This document shows, one piece after another, positions 1 to 6,901 of a stretch of 7,191 bases of DNA (position 1 is the stretch's first letter; the number at the start of each line of letters is the position of its first letter). The notes under the pieces were generated by a model. The model made no database searches and had not been told where the DNA came from. It was given only the letters and a program-made list of their open reading frames with translations. Both the position numbers and the translations under genes were made by a program. Source of the stretch: Bacteroidota bacterium (lineage in GTDB: Bacteria; Bacteroidota; Bacteroidia; Bacteroidales; Prolixibacteraceae); the NCBI GenBank assembly GCA_023488865.1, contig JAMDDG010000109.1, positions 1 to 7,191 on the forward strand. Direction: 5' to 3'.

Positions 1-36
1 TAAATTTTTTGTATCTATTTTCTGGTCATTCGACGT

Positions 37-82
37 CACAGGGCGTTGCCCTGTGCTGATACATATTCGGCCTTCAGCCGAA
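37..82. repeat. Two adjacent hairpins in the 3' flank
   Basis: The first hairpin is a perfect 8-bp stem, cacagggc (37-44) with gccctgtg (48-55), around a 3-base loop. The second is a 6-bp stem, ttcggc (66-71) with gccgaa (77-82), around a 5-base loop. The pair lies more than 280 bases beyond the stop of the last minus-strand gene. Paired GC-rich stems of this look occur between genes in Bacteroidota and resemble REP-type elements, but that family link is from memory, not from a search. Neither stem is followed by a strong T-run on the minus strand, so a terminator role is not favoured. Confidence 0.55.
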
Positions 83-171
83 AAATCGGGCATCTGTTCT
101 CGTTTCACGATTCTCTTTTAATCATTCACACCTTCCGTCCGGAACGATCCGATCTCTTTTTTCAGCTTGCT

Positions 172-264
172 ACCGCGGACGGCGGTTGGCGGGCGTTCAC
201 CTACCCGGGGTAACGCTCCTTCGTCGCTTAACCCCGGGCTATTGATATTTAACCCTTTCAGGGT
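172..264. repeat. Cluster of GC-rich inverted repeats (REP-like)
   Basis: Three stems lie close together: accgc (172-176) with gcggt (182-186); cccgggg (204-210) with ccccggg (232-238), extended weakly by TAA/TTAA on the inner side; and accct (252-256) with agggt (260-264). The last resembles the ccctg-N-caggg unit of the palindrome at 5564-5596. No convincing gene reads through: the plus-strand frame from 167 has no recognisable protein and runs into the antisense of the lyase gene. Likely a composite intergenic repeat; whether it is repeated elsewhere in the genome cannot be seen here. Confidence 0.5.
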
Positions 265-269
265 AAAAC

Positions 270-292
270 GACGGAGCCGCGCTCGCTCCGTC
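270..292 (-). terminator. Possible terminator of the minus-strand operon
   Basis: A perfect 8-bp GC-rich stem, gacggagc (270-277) with gctccgtc (285-292), encloses a 7-base loop. Read on the minus strand it is followed after one base by GTTTTAC, a short T-run. It lies 78 bases past the stop of the heparinase-family gene and is the first strong hairpin met by transcripts leaving the operon. The T-run is short and the stem is one of several here, so it may instead belong to the repeat cluster next to it. Confidence 0.35.
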
Positions 293-314
293 TCCCCCTC
301 GTCTCTTCACCGTT

Positions 315-355
315 TCTCATTTTCTCAGCGCTCATTTTCTCATCTTCTCATTTTC
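315..355. repeat. C/T-rich imperfect tandem repeat
   Basis: The core ctcatttt recurs at 316-323, 331-338 and 347-354, a period of 15-16 bases, inside a plus-strand stretch (about 293-365) that is almost all pyrimidine. On the transcribed strand this is A/G-rich with repeated atgagaaaa-like units. It begins 16 bases past the stop of the last gene, so it would form an unstructured purine-rich 3' untranslated segment. Function unknown. Confidence 0.55.
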
Positions 356-370
356 ACATTCTCTGCACAT

Positions 371-2251
371 CTACCATTCACCCAGTTTCTTGTCAAATAT
401 GATTTTCTTCTCTTTGACAGATCCCGGAACCAGCAGCACCTCAATGCCAGCCTTCTGATTGGGTTTTAGTTGCATTTCGAAGCCAACCAGCGTTTTTCCC
501 GGATTGGGGGCATCGTAAGTTGTGGTTGGCTCGGTGGACCATGTTTTCATCTTTATTTTGGAAGTGGCATTGATTCGTACCGACAGGGTATGGCCCTCTT
601 TGCTCAAGAGGATGGAATGGGCGCCCAGCTTCACATCGGCCGAAGTCATCATGGTCCAGCGGACGGTGGTTGCTTTATTTTTTGCAGCCATTTCGTCCCG
701 CACGACTACAAATTTCTTGTCCACGATAGCCACGCCCCGTTTTTCGGAAGCCAGTTGACCCTGGTAAACAGTAGATAAATTGGATTGTGCAAACATGAAA
801 TCCGGTTGATCCGAGAATTTCACTATTTTGGCATAACCTTTCACCATTTGCAGTTGGTTGTCCACGGTAAGGGTGTTGTGCGCCCTGTTGTTGATCCGGA
901 AGATGCTCCAGCGCTGGGCATCCTGGGTACGTCCGAAGACCTGGATCCCTTTCGATTCGAGTGACTCGTAATCCTGCATGCCAAAATCGCTGGCCCATCG
1001 GGTGCCGTCGGCCTCCATCACAAAAGAGCCGATGTCCATGTGGCCGTGGTTCACAGAGGCAGAACCGGCTTTGAATCCCAGGAAGATGGCATTCCGGTCG
1101 CTCCACGAGGTGCGCATCAGACAAACAGGATTGGCGCCCTGGCCTTTCCAAAAGGTTGCTTTGGGTTCGACTACTTTGTCCAAAGGAAGATCTTTCCCCC
1201 AGATCATCACGGCAGGCAACAAACGGTCGTCGGTAAATTTTGAAAATTTATCGGTTTTCAAGTAAGATTTCTCAACCCAAAGCAGCGACGGATCGTTGTT
1301 TTTCTGCGCCAGCCAGAACATGGCCGGGCTTAAACTGCCGCCTAATCCGCTGTCGCCCCAGTTGTAGCACAAACCGGTTGCTCCTGTCATGTGCTGAAAA
1401 AATCCGGCCGTTTTCAGAAATCCGGGAGTGCTGTTTAGTCCGAAGTCGGATTTGTAGATCTTTTCCAGGGCGCTTAAAAACATTACATTGAAAGAGGTTC
1501 CGTAGCCCCAGTAACCGTAACCTTCGGGGTAGGCGCCGTCGGGTTTGTATTCGCCCATGGAATGCGGAATGGAACTGATAGCGCGTTCAATCATATTTTG
1601 GGCCAGATCGGGATGGTCCTCGTAAACAGCCAGCGCACCGTAGGTTATACCGGCATTGCACACCTGGTTCCAGTTGTTGGTTGCATCCAGCCAACTGTTG
1701 TATTTCGGATCGAGGGAAGGATAAATCCCTTTGGTCACGATGGCGTCGCGGATCACTTTTTTCGATTCGGCCGAGAGTTTCGGGAAGAGCCAGTCGTAGC
1801 CAATGGAGACGGCCATGGTCATCTCTGCTACATCCAGGAAATGGGAGGGGTTCCAGTCGCTGAATTTGGAGATCGCCAGCAGCTCTTTTTCGGCCCGGTT
1901 GAAATATTTTTCGTCTCCTGTCATCCGCCAGGCATACGAAAGCTGGAAGATGCGGCGCAGCGCTTCACGCGATTTGTCGAGCAACCGGCGTCCGATCTGG
2001 ATCCGTTCGACCGGAGGTTTTTCCAGAATCACATCACAGGATTGCAAAATGGCCTCATGCATCTTCTTCCAGGTAGGATTGGCGGCAACCGACTGTTTAA
2101 TGATATTTTCCTCGCCGCTCAGCAGCAGGATCCGCGGATGTTGCATCTTTCCCGGATCGGTTTGAATCACCTTCTGGGCCATGGAAATCCCCGATAGGGA
2201 AGCGACAAACAAAATAATCAAGCACCCAATTTTCCAGTTCATCTTTTTCAT
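371..2251 (-). CDS. Heparinase II/III-family polysaccharide lyase, exported
   Basis: Predicted 626-residue secreted lyase that would cleave a uronic-acid-containing polysaccharide by beta-elimination, probably in the periplasm. Seen: a signal peptide at residues 1-25 (KK, hydrophobic core, cut likely after SMA); an N-terminal helical part with NNWNQV at 192-197 and PEGYGYWGYG at 242-251; then a beta-rich part with NHGHMD at 401-406, ASDFG at 420-424 and AHNTL at 457-461. By analogy with Pedobacter heparinase II, Tyr247 and His402 would be catalytic, and His404, Asp422 and His458 would hold the structural zinc; spacings are close to that enzyme's. The ATG at 2251 is preferred to the in-frame TTG at 2257. 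It lies 12 bases after the xylanase stop, so the two are surely co-transcribed. Length fits the family and nothing is broken. Substrate and PL family number cannot be assigned; alginate, glycosaminoglycan-like or plant uronide polymers are all possible. Confidence 0.92.
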   Translation of the reverse strand: MKKMNWKIGCLIILFVASLSGISMAQKVIQTDPGKMQHPRILLLSGEENIIKQSVAANPTWKKMHEAILQSCDVILEKPPVERIQIGRRLLDKSREALRRIFQLSYAWRMTGDEKYFNRAEKELLAISKFSDWNPSHFLDVAEMTMAVSIGYDWLFPKLSAESKKVIRDAIVTKGIYPSLDPKYNSWLDATNNWNQVCNAGITYGALAVYEDHPDLAQNMIERAISSIPHSMGEYKPDGAYPEGYGYWGYGTSFNVMFLSALEKIYKSDFGLNSTPGFLKTAGFFQHMTGATGLCYNWGDSGLGGSLSPAMFWLAQKNNDPSLLWVEKSYLKTDKFSKFTDDRLLPAVMIWGKDLPLDKVVEPKATFWKGQGANPVCLMRTSWSDRNAIFLGFKAGSASVNHGHMDIGSFVMEADGTRWASDFGMQDYESLESKGIQVFGRTQDAQRWSIFRINNRAHNTLTVDNQLQMVKGYAKIVKFSDQPDFMFAQSNLSTVYQGQLASEKRGVAIVDKKFVVVRDEMAAKNKATTVRWTMMTSADVKLGAHSILLSKEGHTLSVRINATSKIKMKTWSTEPTTTYDAPNPGKTLVGFEMQLKPNQKAGIEVLLVPGSVKEKKIIFDKKLGEW

Positions 2252-2263
2252 ATTCAATTTATT

Positions 2264-3361
2264 TCAATTACTCAACCCCTCCCAAAATCCGTAATACGCC
2301 GGTTTTTTGGCATAATTCTTATCGAAGAGCAGCGGCCAGTCGTTCTTAAGCCAAGAGTTGGCGTCCGAAATGCCCCAGAAAGTGATCCCAAATTGTTGTG
2401 AAGCAGGGATCGCCTTGTAATAACCGGCAATCACCTTCATTTTGGCTTTTTGAATATCCAGCATTTCCTGGGTCGGTTGGGAGTAGGTCTGTGAACTGTT
2501 CATCCGGATATCCAATTCCGAAATGTGTATCAGCAAACCGGTCGAGGCCATCTGGTTAATAGCGTTTTGGAAGTTGGCATCCGGATGCTGGATGTTGGTG
2601 TGGAATTGCAAACCAAGTCCATCAATGGGAATGCCCCGCTTTTTAAAATCGGCTACCATGGCCAGAATGGCATTCACCTTGGCCGAACTGTACTCCTGAC
2701 CGTAATCATTGTAAAAAAGCTTCACATCAGGATCTGCTTCGCGGGCATACTGAAAGCAGCGGGCCACATAATCTTTGCCCAATTTCTGGGCCCAGAGGCT
2801 GGTCTTTGTATTGGTGCCCGACGCAAAAGCCCGGAGTGTTCCATCGTCGTTGAAGGCCTCGTTGACGACATCCCATGATTTAACCCGCCCCTTGAAATGG
2901 GTGATCATCGTTTTGATCCTTGTTTTTAGCACGGCTTCCCAAGCGGCAGAATCGCCCTGAAAATTGGCGAGCCAGGCCGGCAGGTTCTGATGCCAGACCA
3001 AAGTATGTCCGTGAATCCGGATGCCGTTTCTTACACAATAATTGGCAATTGAATCCGACTGGGAGAAATCGAAAGTAGTAGCCGTAGGTTGTGTCGCCTG
3101 AATCTTCATCGCATTCTCGCAGGTTACACTGCTAAATTCTGTTTTTACAATGGATATAGCCGGAGCATTGCTGAAAGTGCTTAGACTCATGACCGTCCCT
3201 ACCGGGAAGGTGGCGACCGATTTTAAGGGCAACTTATATTTATCTACCGTAACCGGAGGATCAGTTGTTGGGCTGGCAGCACCATTCTTTTCGGCACATT
3301 GTGAAAAGATGGGAAGGCAGCATACCAGAAGCAAGAGTGTGTGAGAGATTCGGAAATTCAT
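2264..3361 (-). CDS. GH10 endo-1,4-beta-xylanase, exported (possible lipoprotein)
   Basis: Retaining endoxylanase of 365 residues that hydrolyses internal beta-1,4 bonds of xylan. GH10 landmarks appear in order: CENAMK at 81-86 (substrate-binding Glu-Asn-Lys), HGHTLVWHQNLPAW at 117-130, WDVVNEAF at 163-170 with acid/base Glu168, FYNDYG at 216-221, GLGLQFH at 248-254, SELDIR at 281-286 with nucleophile Glu282, FWGISDANSW at 328-337 and LLFD at 344-347. The catalytic domain fills about residues 45-362; no carbohydrate-binding module. The first 21 residues are a signal sequence ending in FSQC; Cys22 could be lipidated, though Gln before the Cys is atypical, so ordinary cleavage is possible. The ATG at 3361 is chosen because the longer frame starts at a TTG (3415) and would put 18 polar residues before the signal. 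Gaps of 50 bases to the gene upstream and 12 to the one downstream indicate an operon. Complete, all catalytic residues present. Confidence 0.96.
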   Translation of the reverse strand: MNFRISHTLLLLVCCLPIFSQCAEKNGAASPTTDPPVTVDKYKLPLKSVATFPVGTVMSLSTFSNAPAISIVKTEFSSVTCENAMKIQATQPTATTFDFSQSDSIANYCVRNGIRIHGHTLVWHQNLPAWLANFQGDSAAWEAVLKTRIKTMITHFKGRVKSWDVVNEAFNDDGTLRAFASGTNTKTSLWAQKLGKDYVARCFQYAREADPDVKLFYNDYGQEYSSAKVNAILAMVADFKKRGIPIDGLGLQFHTNIQHPDANFQNAINQMASTGLLIHISELDIRMNSSQTYSQPTQEMLDIQKAKMKVIAGYYKAIPASQQFGITFWGISDANSWLKNDWPLLFDKNYAKKPAYYGFWEGLSN

Positions 3362-3411
3362 AGACCATAAGTTAAAGTGGGTAGAAATGACTTGATTAAT
3401 AAGGTTGTTAA

Positions 3412-4926
3412 TCAATAATTTGGATCTCCGTAAGTATACGAAACAAAAGCCACCGTTTTGCTGTCAGGACTCCAGGAAGGGACATTCATGGTGCCTTGTC
3501 CGCCATAGATGTAAGCCAAAATTTTCGTTTCCCTTGAATTGGTTGGCTGCACCTGCAAGGTTACCCGTTTGTTCATCGGATGCGAATTGGCCGGAACATC
3601 AACCGGAAAGGAGACATAGATCATATTTTTTCCATCCGGCGACAAATGGGCAAACCAGTCGTTGAACGGGCCGTAGCTAACCTGCTCCTGGTTGCTCCCG
3701 TCGGGGTTCATGCGCCAGATTTTCATCTGACCGCTGCGGACCGAGTTGAAATAGATTTTCTTTCCGTCCGGCGCGTATTCCGGACCATCGTCAAGCCCTT
3801 TGGTGTTGGTCAGTTGAAACTCCTTTCCGCCACTGGCGGGAATGCCCCAAACATCAAAATCGCCGTTACGCTCGCCGCAAAAAACCAATGTCTTGCCATC
3901 CGGCGACCAGCCGTGCCAATAGGAGGGAACATCCTGCGTAATGGCTTTCGGTATTCCTCCCGTAACCGGAACGGTGTAAACCGTCGAGCCGGAACGGCCG
4001 TTGGGAAGTGTGGCGGAACTCGAAATAGCCAACATCTTTCCGTCAAACGAAAGCCCGTGGTCGTTGTTGCATTTCGTGACGTTGCCGGTATTGATTTTCT
4101 CCGGCTTTTGGGTGGCGATCGGGAATTTGTACAACAATCCGCCTGAATTATAGATCAAAAATTTGCCATCTACCGACCAGTTGGGCGCCTCGATATGTTC
4201 TTTGGTGGTATAGATCACTTTTCTGTCACCGGTAGAGAGGTTCAGCAGTTCGAGCCGGCTGGCCGACTGTTGTTTGTATCCGTCCACGTTTTCAGCTGCC
4301 GGCACATCGATCCTGAAATTGCGGAATTTAGCCGTCTCGATCACTGCCGTGTCGTGCGAACAAACAAACAGACCTACGTAAACGGGATTTTTAAAAGCCA
4401 TGGTCAGGCGGCCTGTTTCTGTCAGCGGATTCCCTGATTTGGCGCAGCGCATCACGATCGTATCGCCTTTTCGTTCGAGCTGGATCACATCCGGGGCTGT
4501 CATCGCTGCCTTAATTTCATTGGTAATTTCATTTTCTGCCGGACGGTACTGCAACGAGGTGAGTCCGTCGCCGTGGACAGCGGCATCTGCATAGCGCGCC
4601 CCAGGCGTCAGGTCAGCCCTGATGATCAGGCCCATTTTGCGGTGCAGCACCACTCCTTTGCCTTCGAATTGGCAAAAAGTGGTCAGGATGAAATCGCCGC
4701 TCATCTTGACCGAAGCAAAATGAAACTGATCAGCGTTGGCCCACATGTTGGAGCCGCTCCCGGTAAGGGTATAAACCTGTTTCGAAACATCAAACCGGGT
4801 CGATCCCTTTAGTTTGGGATTGCCTACGTCATAACTATTGGCGAATGCGCCCTGTTTCCGGGCATAAGTTTCAGAAAAACTCAAAGTCAGAATGAAACTG
4901 AGTAAGATAAAGAAAGAATTTTTCAT
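3412..4926 (-). CDS. Exported Con A-like plus PD40 (TolB-type) beta-propeller protein
   Basis: 504 residues in two domains after a signal peptide (1-22, cut likely after TYA). Residues about 40-205 look like a Con A-like/DUF1349-type jelly roll. Residues about 222-504 form a propeller with six PD40-like strands: PNWSVDGK (248-255), HGLSFDGK (290-297), HGWSPDGK (338-345), PEYAPDGK (382-389), AHLSPDGK (426-433) and PSWSPDSK (483-490). Relatives are often labelled TolB or 'biopolymer transporter TolR' by automatic annotation. That name is misleading here: there is no TolR membrane anchor, no Pal/TolQ/TolR neighbours, and the gene sits among polysaccharide lyases and a xylanase. Histidines just before blade strands (His290, His338, His427) and His449 resemble the metal/active-site face of propeller lyases such as PL22 oligogalacturonide lyase; this is inference. 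It may be a lyase or a glycan-binding protein. Start is a clear ATG after an A/T-rich leader; the xylanase follows at 50 bases. Confidence 0.88.
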   Translation of the reverse strand: MKNSFFILLSFILTLSFSETYARKQGAFANSYDVGNPKLKGSTRFDVSKQVYTLTGSGSNMWANADQFHFASVKMSGDFILTTFCQFEGKGVVLHRKMGLIIRADLTPGARYADAAVHGDGLTSLQYRPAENEITNEIKAAMTAPDVIQLERKGDTIVMRCAKSGNPLTETGRLTMAFKNPVYVGLFVCSHDTAVIETAKFRNFRIDVPAAENVDGYKQQSASRLELLNLSTGDRKVIYTTKEHIEAPNWSVDGKFLIYNSGGLLYKFPIATQKPEKINTGNVTKCNNDHGLSFDGKMLAISSSATLPNGRSGSTVYTVPVTGGIPKAITQDVPSYWHGWSPDGKTLVFCGERNGDFDVWGIPASGGKEFQLTNTKGLDDGPEYAPDGKKIYFNSVRSGQMKIWRMNPDGSNQEQVSYGPFNDWFAHLSPDGKNMIYVSFPVDVPANSHPMNKRVTLQVQPTNSRETKILAYIYGGQGTMNVPSWSPDSKTVAFVSYTYGDPNY

Positions 4927-5110
4927 AGTTTTTTTCAGTAAATGGACAATGTACCTGTTTGTGGCAGATCGATGATTATTTCACTGATTGCCTTTTTCGG
5001 CATTCAATAAAGTGCTGAAATTAATTCCTTTTTTGTCAATATTCGCTGTGATATCCAGGTGAATTTGGATTTTGTTGTACGTTTTTTTTGTATAACCGGA
5101 TCTGATCGTT

Positions 5111-5542
5111 TCAGGGGCGTTTGTCTTTCCAAAGCTTAAAATCCTTCCACCCTTTGTTTCCGTACAGGTTGCCCTGGATGCGGCCTTTTTGAGCTTCCAC
5201 GTTGGGTTGGTCCAACCAGAACTGGAGCACATGGTTGGAGGGATTACCGGGTTCCGGGATAATTTTTGCATACCGCATGGTGGAGTCTCCGCCCTGATAT
5301 TGCAAGCTAAAGTTGCCGATTTCGGGATTGTTGTCCAGGTCGTTTACCCAGTCGTTGTGGTCGGGAAGGGAATGATCAGTACCAATGATGTCTACTTCCG
5401 AACCCTGGGGAACCACTTTTGAGTCAGGCTCGAAGCCGGACTGAAAGATCAGGGTCCCGTTTTGTTTTTCGGTCTGTTTTTCCTGGGCACAGGCGGAAAA
5501 AAGCAGTATTTGGAAGGCGATAATCAGGAATATATTTCTCAT
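5111..5542 (-). CDS. Con A-like (lyase-type) lipoprotein with apparent internal deletion
   Basis: 143-residue lipoprotein: signal with lipobox FSAC (Cys18), a short polar linker, then the start of a Con A-like domain (LIFQSGFEPD at 31-40, DIIGTDHSLPDHNDW at 51-65, NFSLQYQGGDS at 77-87, LQFWLDQPNV at 106-115, KGRIQGNLYG at 119-128). It then passes directly into GWKDFKLWKDKRP. A DF-LW strand is how such domains normally end, and family members as I recall them are about twice this long, so the middle of the jelly roll appears to be missing around residues 129-133 with the frame kept. A fold lacking its central strands is unlikely to be active. The ATG is preceded by AAGGA at a fitting distance. 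It lies 64 bases from the beta-helix piece upstream, across a palindrome. Alternatives: a genuinely short protein, or an assembly collapse. Original role probably polysaccharide lyase or glycan binding. Confidence 0.75.
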   Translation of the reverse strand: MRNIFLIIAFQILLFSACAQEKQTEKQNGTLIFQSGFEPDSKVVPQGSEVDIIGTDHSLPDHNDWVNDLDNNPEIGNFSLQYQGGDSTMRYAKIIPEPGNPSNHVLQFWLDQPNVEAQKGRIQGNLYGNKGWKDFKLWKDKRP

Positions 5543-5563
5543 GTTAATCCTTATTGGCTCATT

Positions 5564-5596
5564 AGCCCTGACAGGGTTTTAAACCCTGTCAGGGCT
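5564..5596. repeat. Perfect nested palindrome between two genes
   Basis: agccctgacagggttt (5564-5579) is the exact reverse complement of aaaccctgtcagggct (5581-5596), with one base between. Each arm holds its own smaller palindrome, ccctg-a-caggg (5566-5576) and ccctg-t-caggg (5584-5594), so the DNA or RNA could form one long stem or two short ones. It lies in the 64 bases between the beta-helix stop and the lipoprotein start. The minus strand has no T-run after it, so it does not look like a simple intrinsic terminator; a REP-like element, a transcript-stabilising stem or a protein-binding site fits better. Confidence 0.7.
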
Positions 5597-5606
5597 TTGC
5601 CTGTTT

Positions 5607-6014
5607 TCACATAATGATGAATTTTTCTGAACTGATCTTTTCGTCCGATTTCAGGTCGGTTCCGTTTCCTGCAAAGGTATTGTTGGCTGTTTTTATATTT
5701 TTACCGGCATAGGATGCGACCCCGAAACCCTGGTTGTAGTGGATCAGGTTGTTGGTTACCAGTATATTGCTGCATCCGGCATACAGATATTGTATTAGCA
5801 CCCCTTCGGCGTCGTTGGCTTCGATCAGGTTTCCGGTAATTGAAATATTGCTGCTTTCGGATAGCATGATGCCGCACCAGCCGTTACGGGCAGTTTCGCA
5901 ATTTTTAACGGAAACGTCGGTGCAATTGGAGAGTGCAATGCCACAACCCAACGGGGAGGTGTCCGACCGGCTGTTGGTGATGGCCACTTTCGAACAGTGG
6001 GGTGTTTTGCCCAT
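5607..6014 (-). CDS. Right-handed parallel beta-helix fragment
   Basis: 135 residues with no signal peptide, made of about five beta-helix coils of 22-27 residues: CSKVAITNS, TDVSVKNCE, NISITGNLIEAND, NILVTNNLIHYN and NIKTANNTFAGN, with typical Asn ladders and GxGIxLS/GIMLS turns. The chain ends in a short charged tail (DLKSDEKISSEKFIIM), which looks like a natural C-terminus. The N-terminal cap and most coils expected of a carbohydrate-active beta-helix are absent. The frame is open upstream only for two more codons (FL) before the TAA that ends the alginate-lyase-family gene, which is in the same frame. It is therefore best read as the 3' remnant of a larger gene, possibly one originally fused to that upstream domain. 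Full-length relatives act as lyases, epimerases or glycosidases; no catalytic residue can be named in this piece. Confidence 0.65.
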   Translation of the reverse strand: MGKTPHCSKVAITNSRSDTSPLGCGIALSNCTDVSVKNCETARNGWCGIMLSESSNISITGNLIEANDAEGVLIQYLYAGCSNILVTNNLIHYNQGFGVASYAGKNIKTANNTFAGNGTDLKSDEKISSEKFIIM

Positions 6015-6020
6015 CAGGAA

Positions 6021-6884
6021 TTAGGCCGTATATTCGTAACCCAGGGCAATCCGGTTGTCGGCGATGGGAAAGAGGTCAACTCCCTGTGTGAAGGCTACTT
6101 TGGCTGCGCCGGCAAATTCGCCGAGTCCCAGCTGGACGTGGCCCTGGTCGCGCATCGACTCCTGGCACTGGCCGCTCGGATAAATGTATTTGAAGATGCT
6201 TCCGTTAACAGGGGCGTGGTAAAAGTGGTCGAGGCCGTTGTTGAACATCTCCCGGTTATCGGTAAATATGGAGAGGGCTAAGATGGAATGGATGATGGAG
6301 CCGTCCCAATTGCCGTTGGCCTGTGGATAATAAAAGCGGATCAGGGGATAATATACCTCCATCATCATCCGGGTAAAGCGGTCGATCCCTTTTTGCGACC
6401 AGCCCGAACCCGTGTAGCGCAGAATTTCGGCTGCATTGCACAGAATGTGACCGGTCCAGCCGACGATCAATTTGGCGTCATTCAAATCCAAATCCCAGAG
6501 TACGGGTGACCATGCATCAAGTATGGCTATTGCTTTGTTGGTATAAGCTTTGTCACCGGTAAGGTAACCCATTAATGCACAGTCGTATGCCAGGTTTGAG
6601 CCTTTAAGTAAATCGTCCCCGCCGATATTAGGTTTACCATAAGCACCCCGGAATACGTGGGTGAAAGGTTTTATTTCGAATTGCAGGTCACTGGCGCTCT
6701 TGAGTCGTTCGAAGGCATTTTTCCAGGGTTGCACACCGGCTTTCACCTGCTTTTTCATGTAAGCCATGTCGGCTGCAGTCTGGTCAATTCCCGGGTGAAT
6801 AAATTTTTGTGCCGCAGCAGTTTCAGCCGACCAAAGCAAGCTGGCTAAAATCAGCCAAACGGTTGTTTTTAAAATAATTTTCAT
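6021..6884 (-). CDS. Alginate-lyase-family (PF05426-type) protein, C-terminally truncated
   Basis: 287-residue secreted protein with a signal peptide (1-25, cut likely after ETAAA) and the alpha-helical domain of alginate-lyase-family proteins: HPGIDQTAADMAYMKKQV (30-47), PWKNAFERL (53-61), RGAYGKPNIGG (79-89), LTGDKAYTNKAIAILDAWS (108-126), GWTGHILCNAAEIL (142-155), GNWDGSI (191-197) and CQESMRDQGHVQLGLGEFAG (240-259). Such proteins cleave uronate polymers or bind them; Arg245 and His249 are in a strongly conserved stretch and may be catalytic, but the Asn-His pair of classical PL5 enzymes is not seen at NGNWD. Relatives, as I recall, continue about 100 residues beyond the GYEYTA where this one stops. 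The next in-frame codons lead straight into a beta-helix, so the gene looks truncated by a deletion ending at a TAA. ATG start with A/T-rich leader, 17 bases from the upstream open frame. Confidence 0.82.
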   Translation of the reverse strand: MKIILKTTVWLILASLLWSAETAAAQKFIHPGIDQTAADMAYMKKQVKAGVQPWKNAFERLKSASDLQFEIKPFTHVFRGAYGKPNIGGDDLLKGSNLAYDCALMGYLTGDKAYTNKAIAILDAWSPVLWDLDLNDAKLIVGWTGHILCNAAEILRYTGSGWSQKGIDRFTRMMMEVYYPLIRFYYPQANGNWDGSIIHSILALSIFTDNREMFNNGLDHFYHAPVNGSIFKYIYPSGQCQESMRDQGHVQLGLGEFAGAAKVAFTQGVDLFPIADNRIALGYEYTA

Positions 6885-6901
6885 CTGTTAATAATTTGTT
6901 T

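Noticed and set aside
315..355. CRISPR-like array
   Set aside because: Units are only 8 bases of conserved core with a 15-16-base period and no separate spacers; it is a low-complexity tandem repeat.
675..1151. 158-codon minus-strand open frame
   Set aside because: Out-of-frame shadow inside the heparinase-family gene; the true frame carries NHGHMD and the other conserved motifs across the same bases.
1562..2197. 211-codon plus-strand open frame
   Set aside because: It lies wholly antisense to the heparinase-family gene, whose motifs and signal peptide are clear, and shows no recognisable domain of its own.
3362..3415. Longer xylanase start at TTG 3415, overlapping the propeller gene's stop by four bases
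   Set aside because: It would place 18 polar residues before the signal sequence; the ATG at 3361 gives a normal signal peptide.
3580..4146. 188-codon plus-strand open frame
   Set aside because: Antisense to the PD40 propeller coding sequence; its length follows from the repetitive GC-rich codons of the real gene.
4927..5110. Promoter for the intact three-gene unit in the 184-base gap
   Set aside because: The gap is long enough for one, but I could not find a good match to the Bacteroidota -7 TAnnTTTG with a -33 TTG on the minus strand, so no promoter is called.
4981..5271. Minus-strand open frame overlapping and continuing past the end of the Con A-like lipoprotein
   Set aside because: I considered it as the frameshifted rest of that gene. 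The lipoprotein already ends in a normal-looking final strand (DFKLWKDKRP), and this frame's tail is A-rich with no recognisable fold, so chance is more likely.
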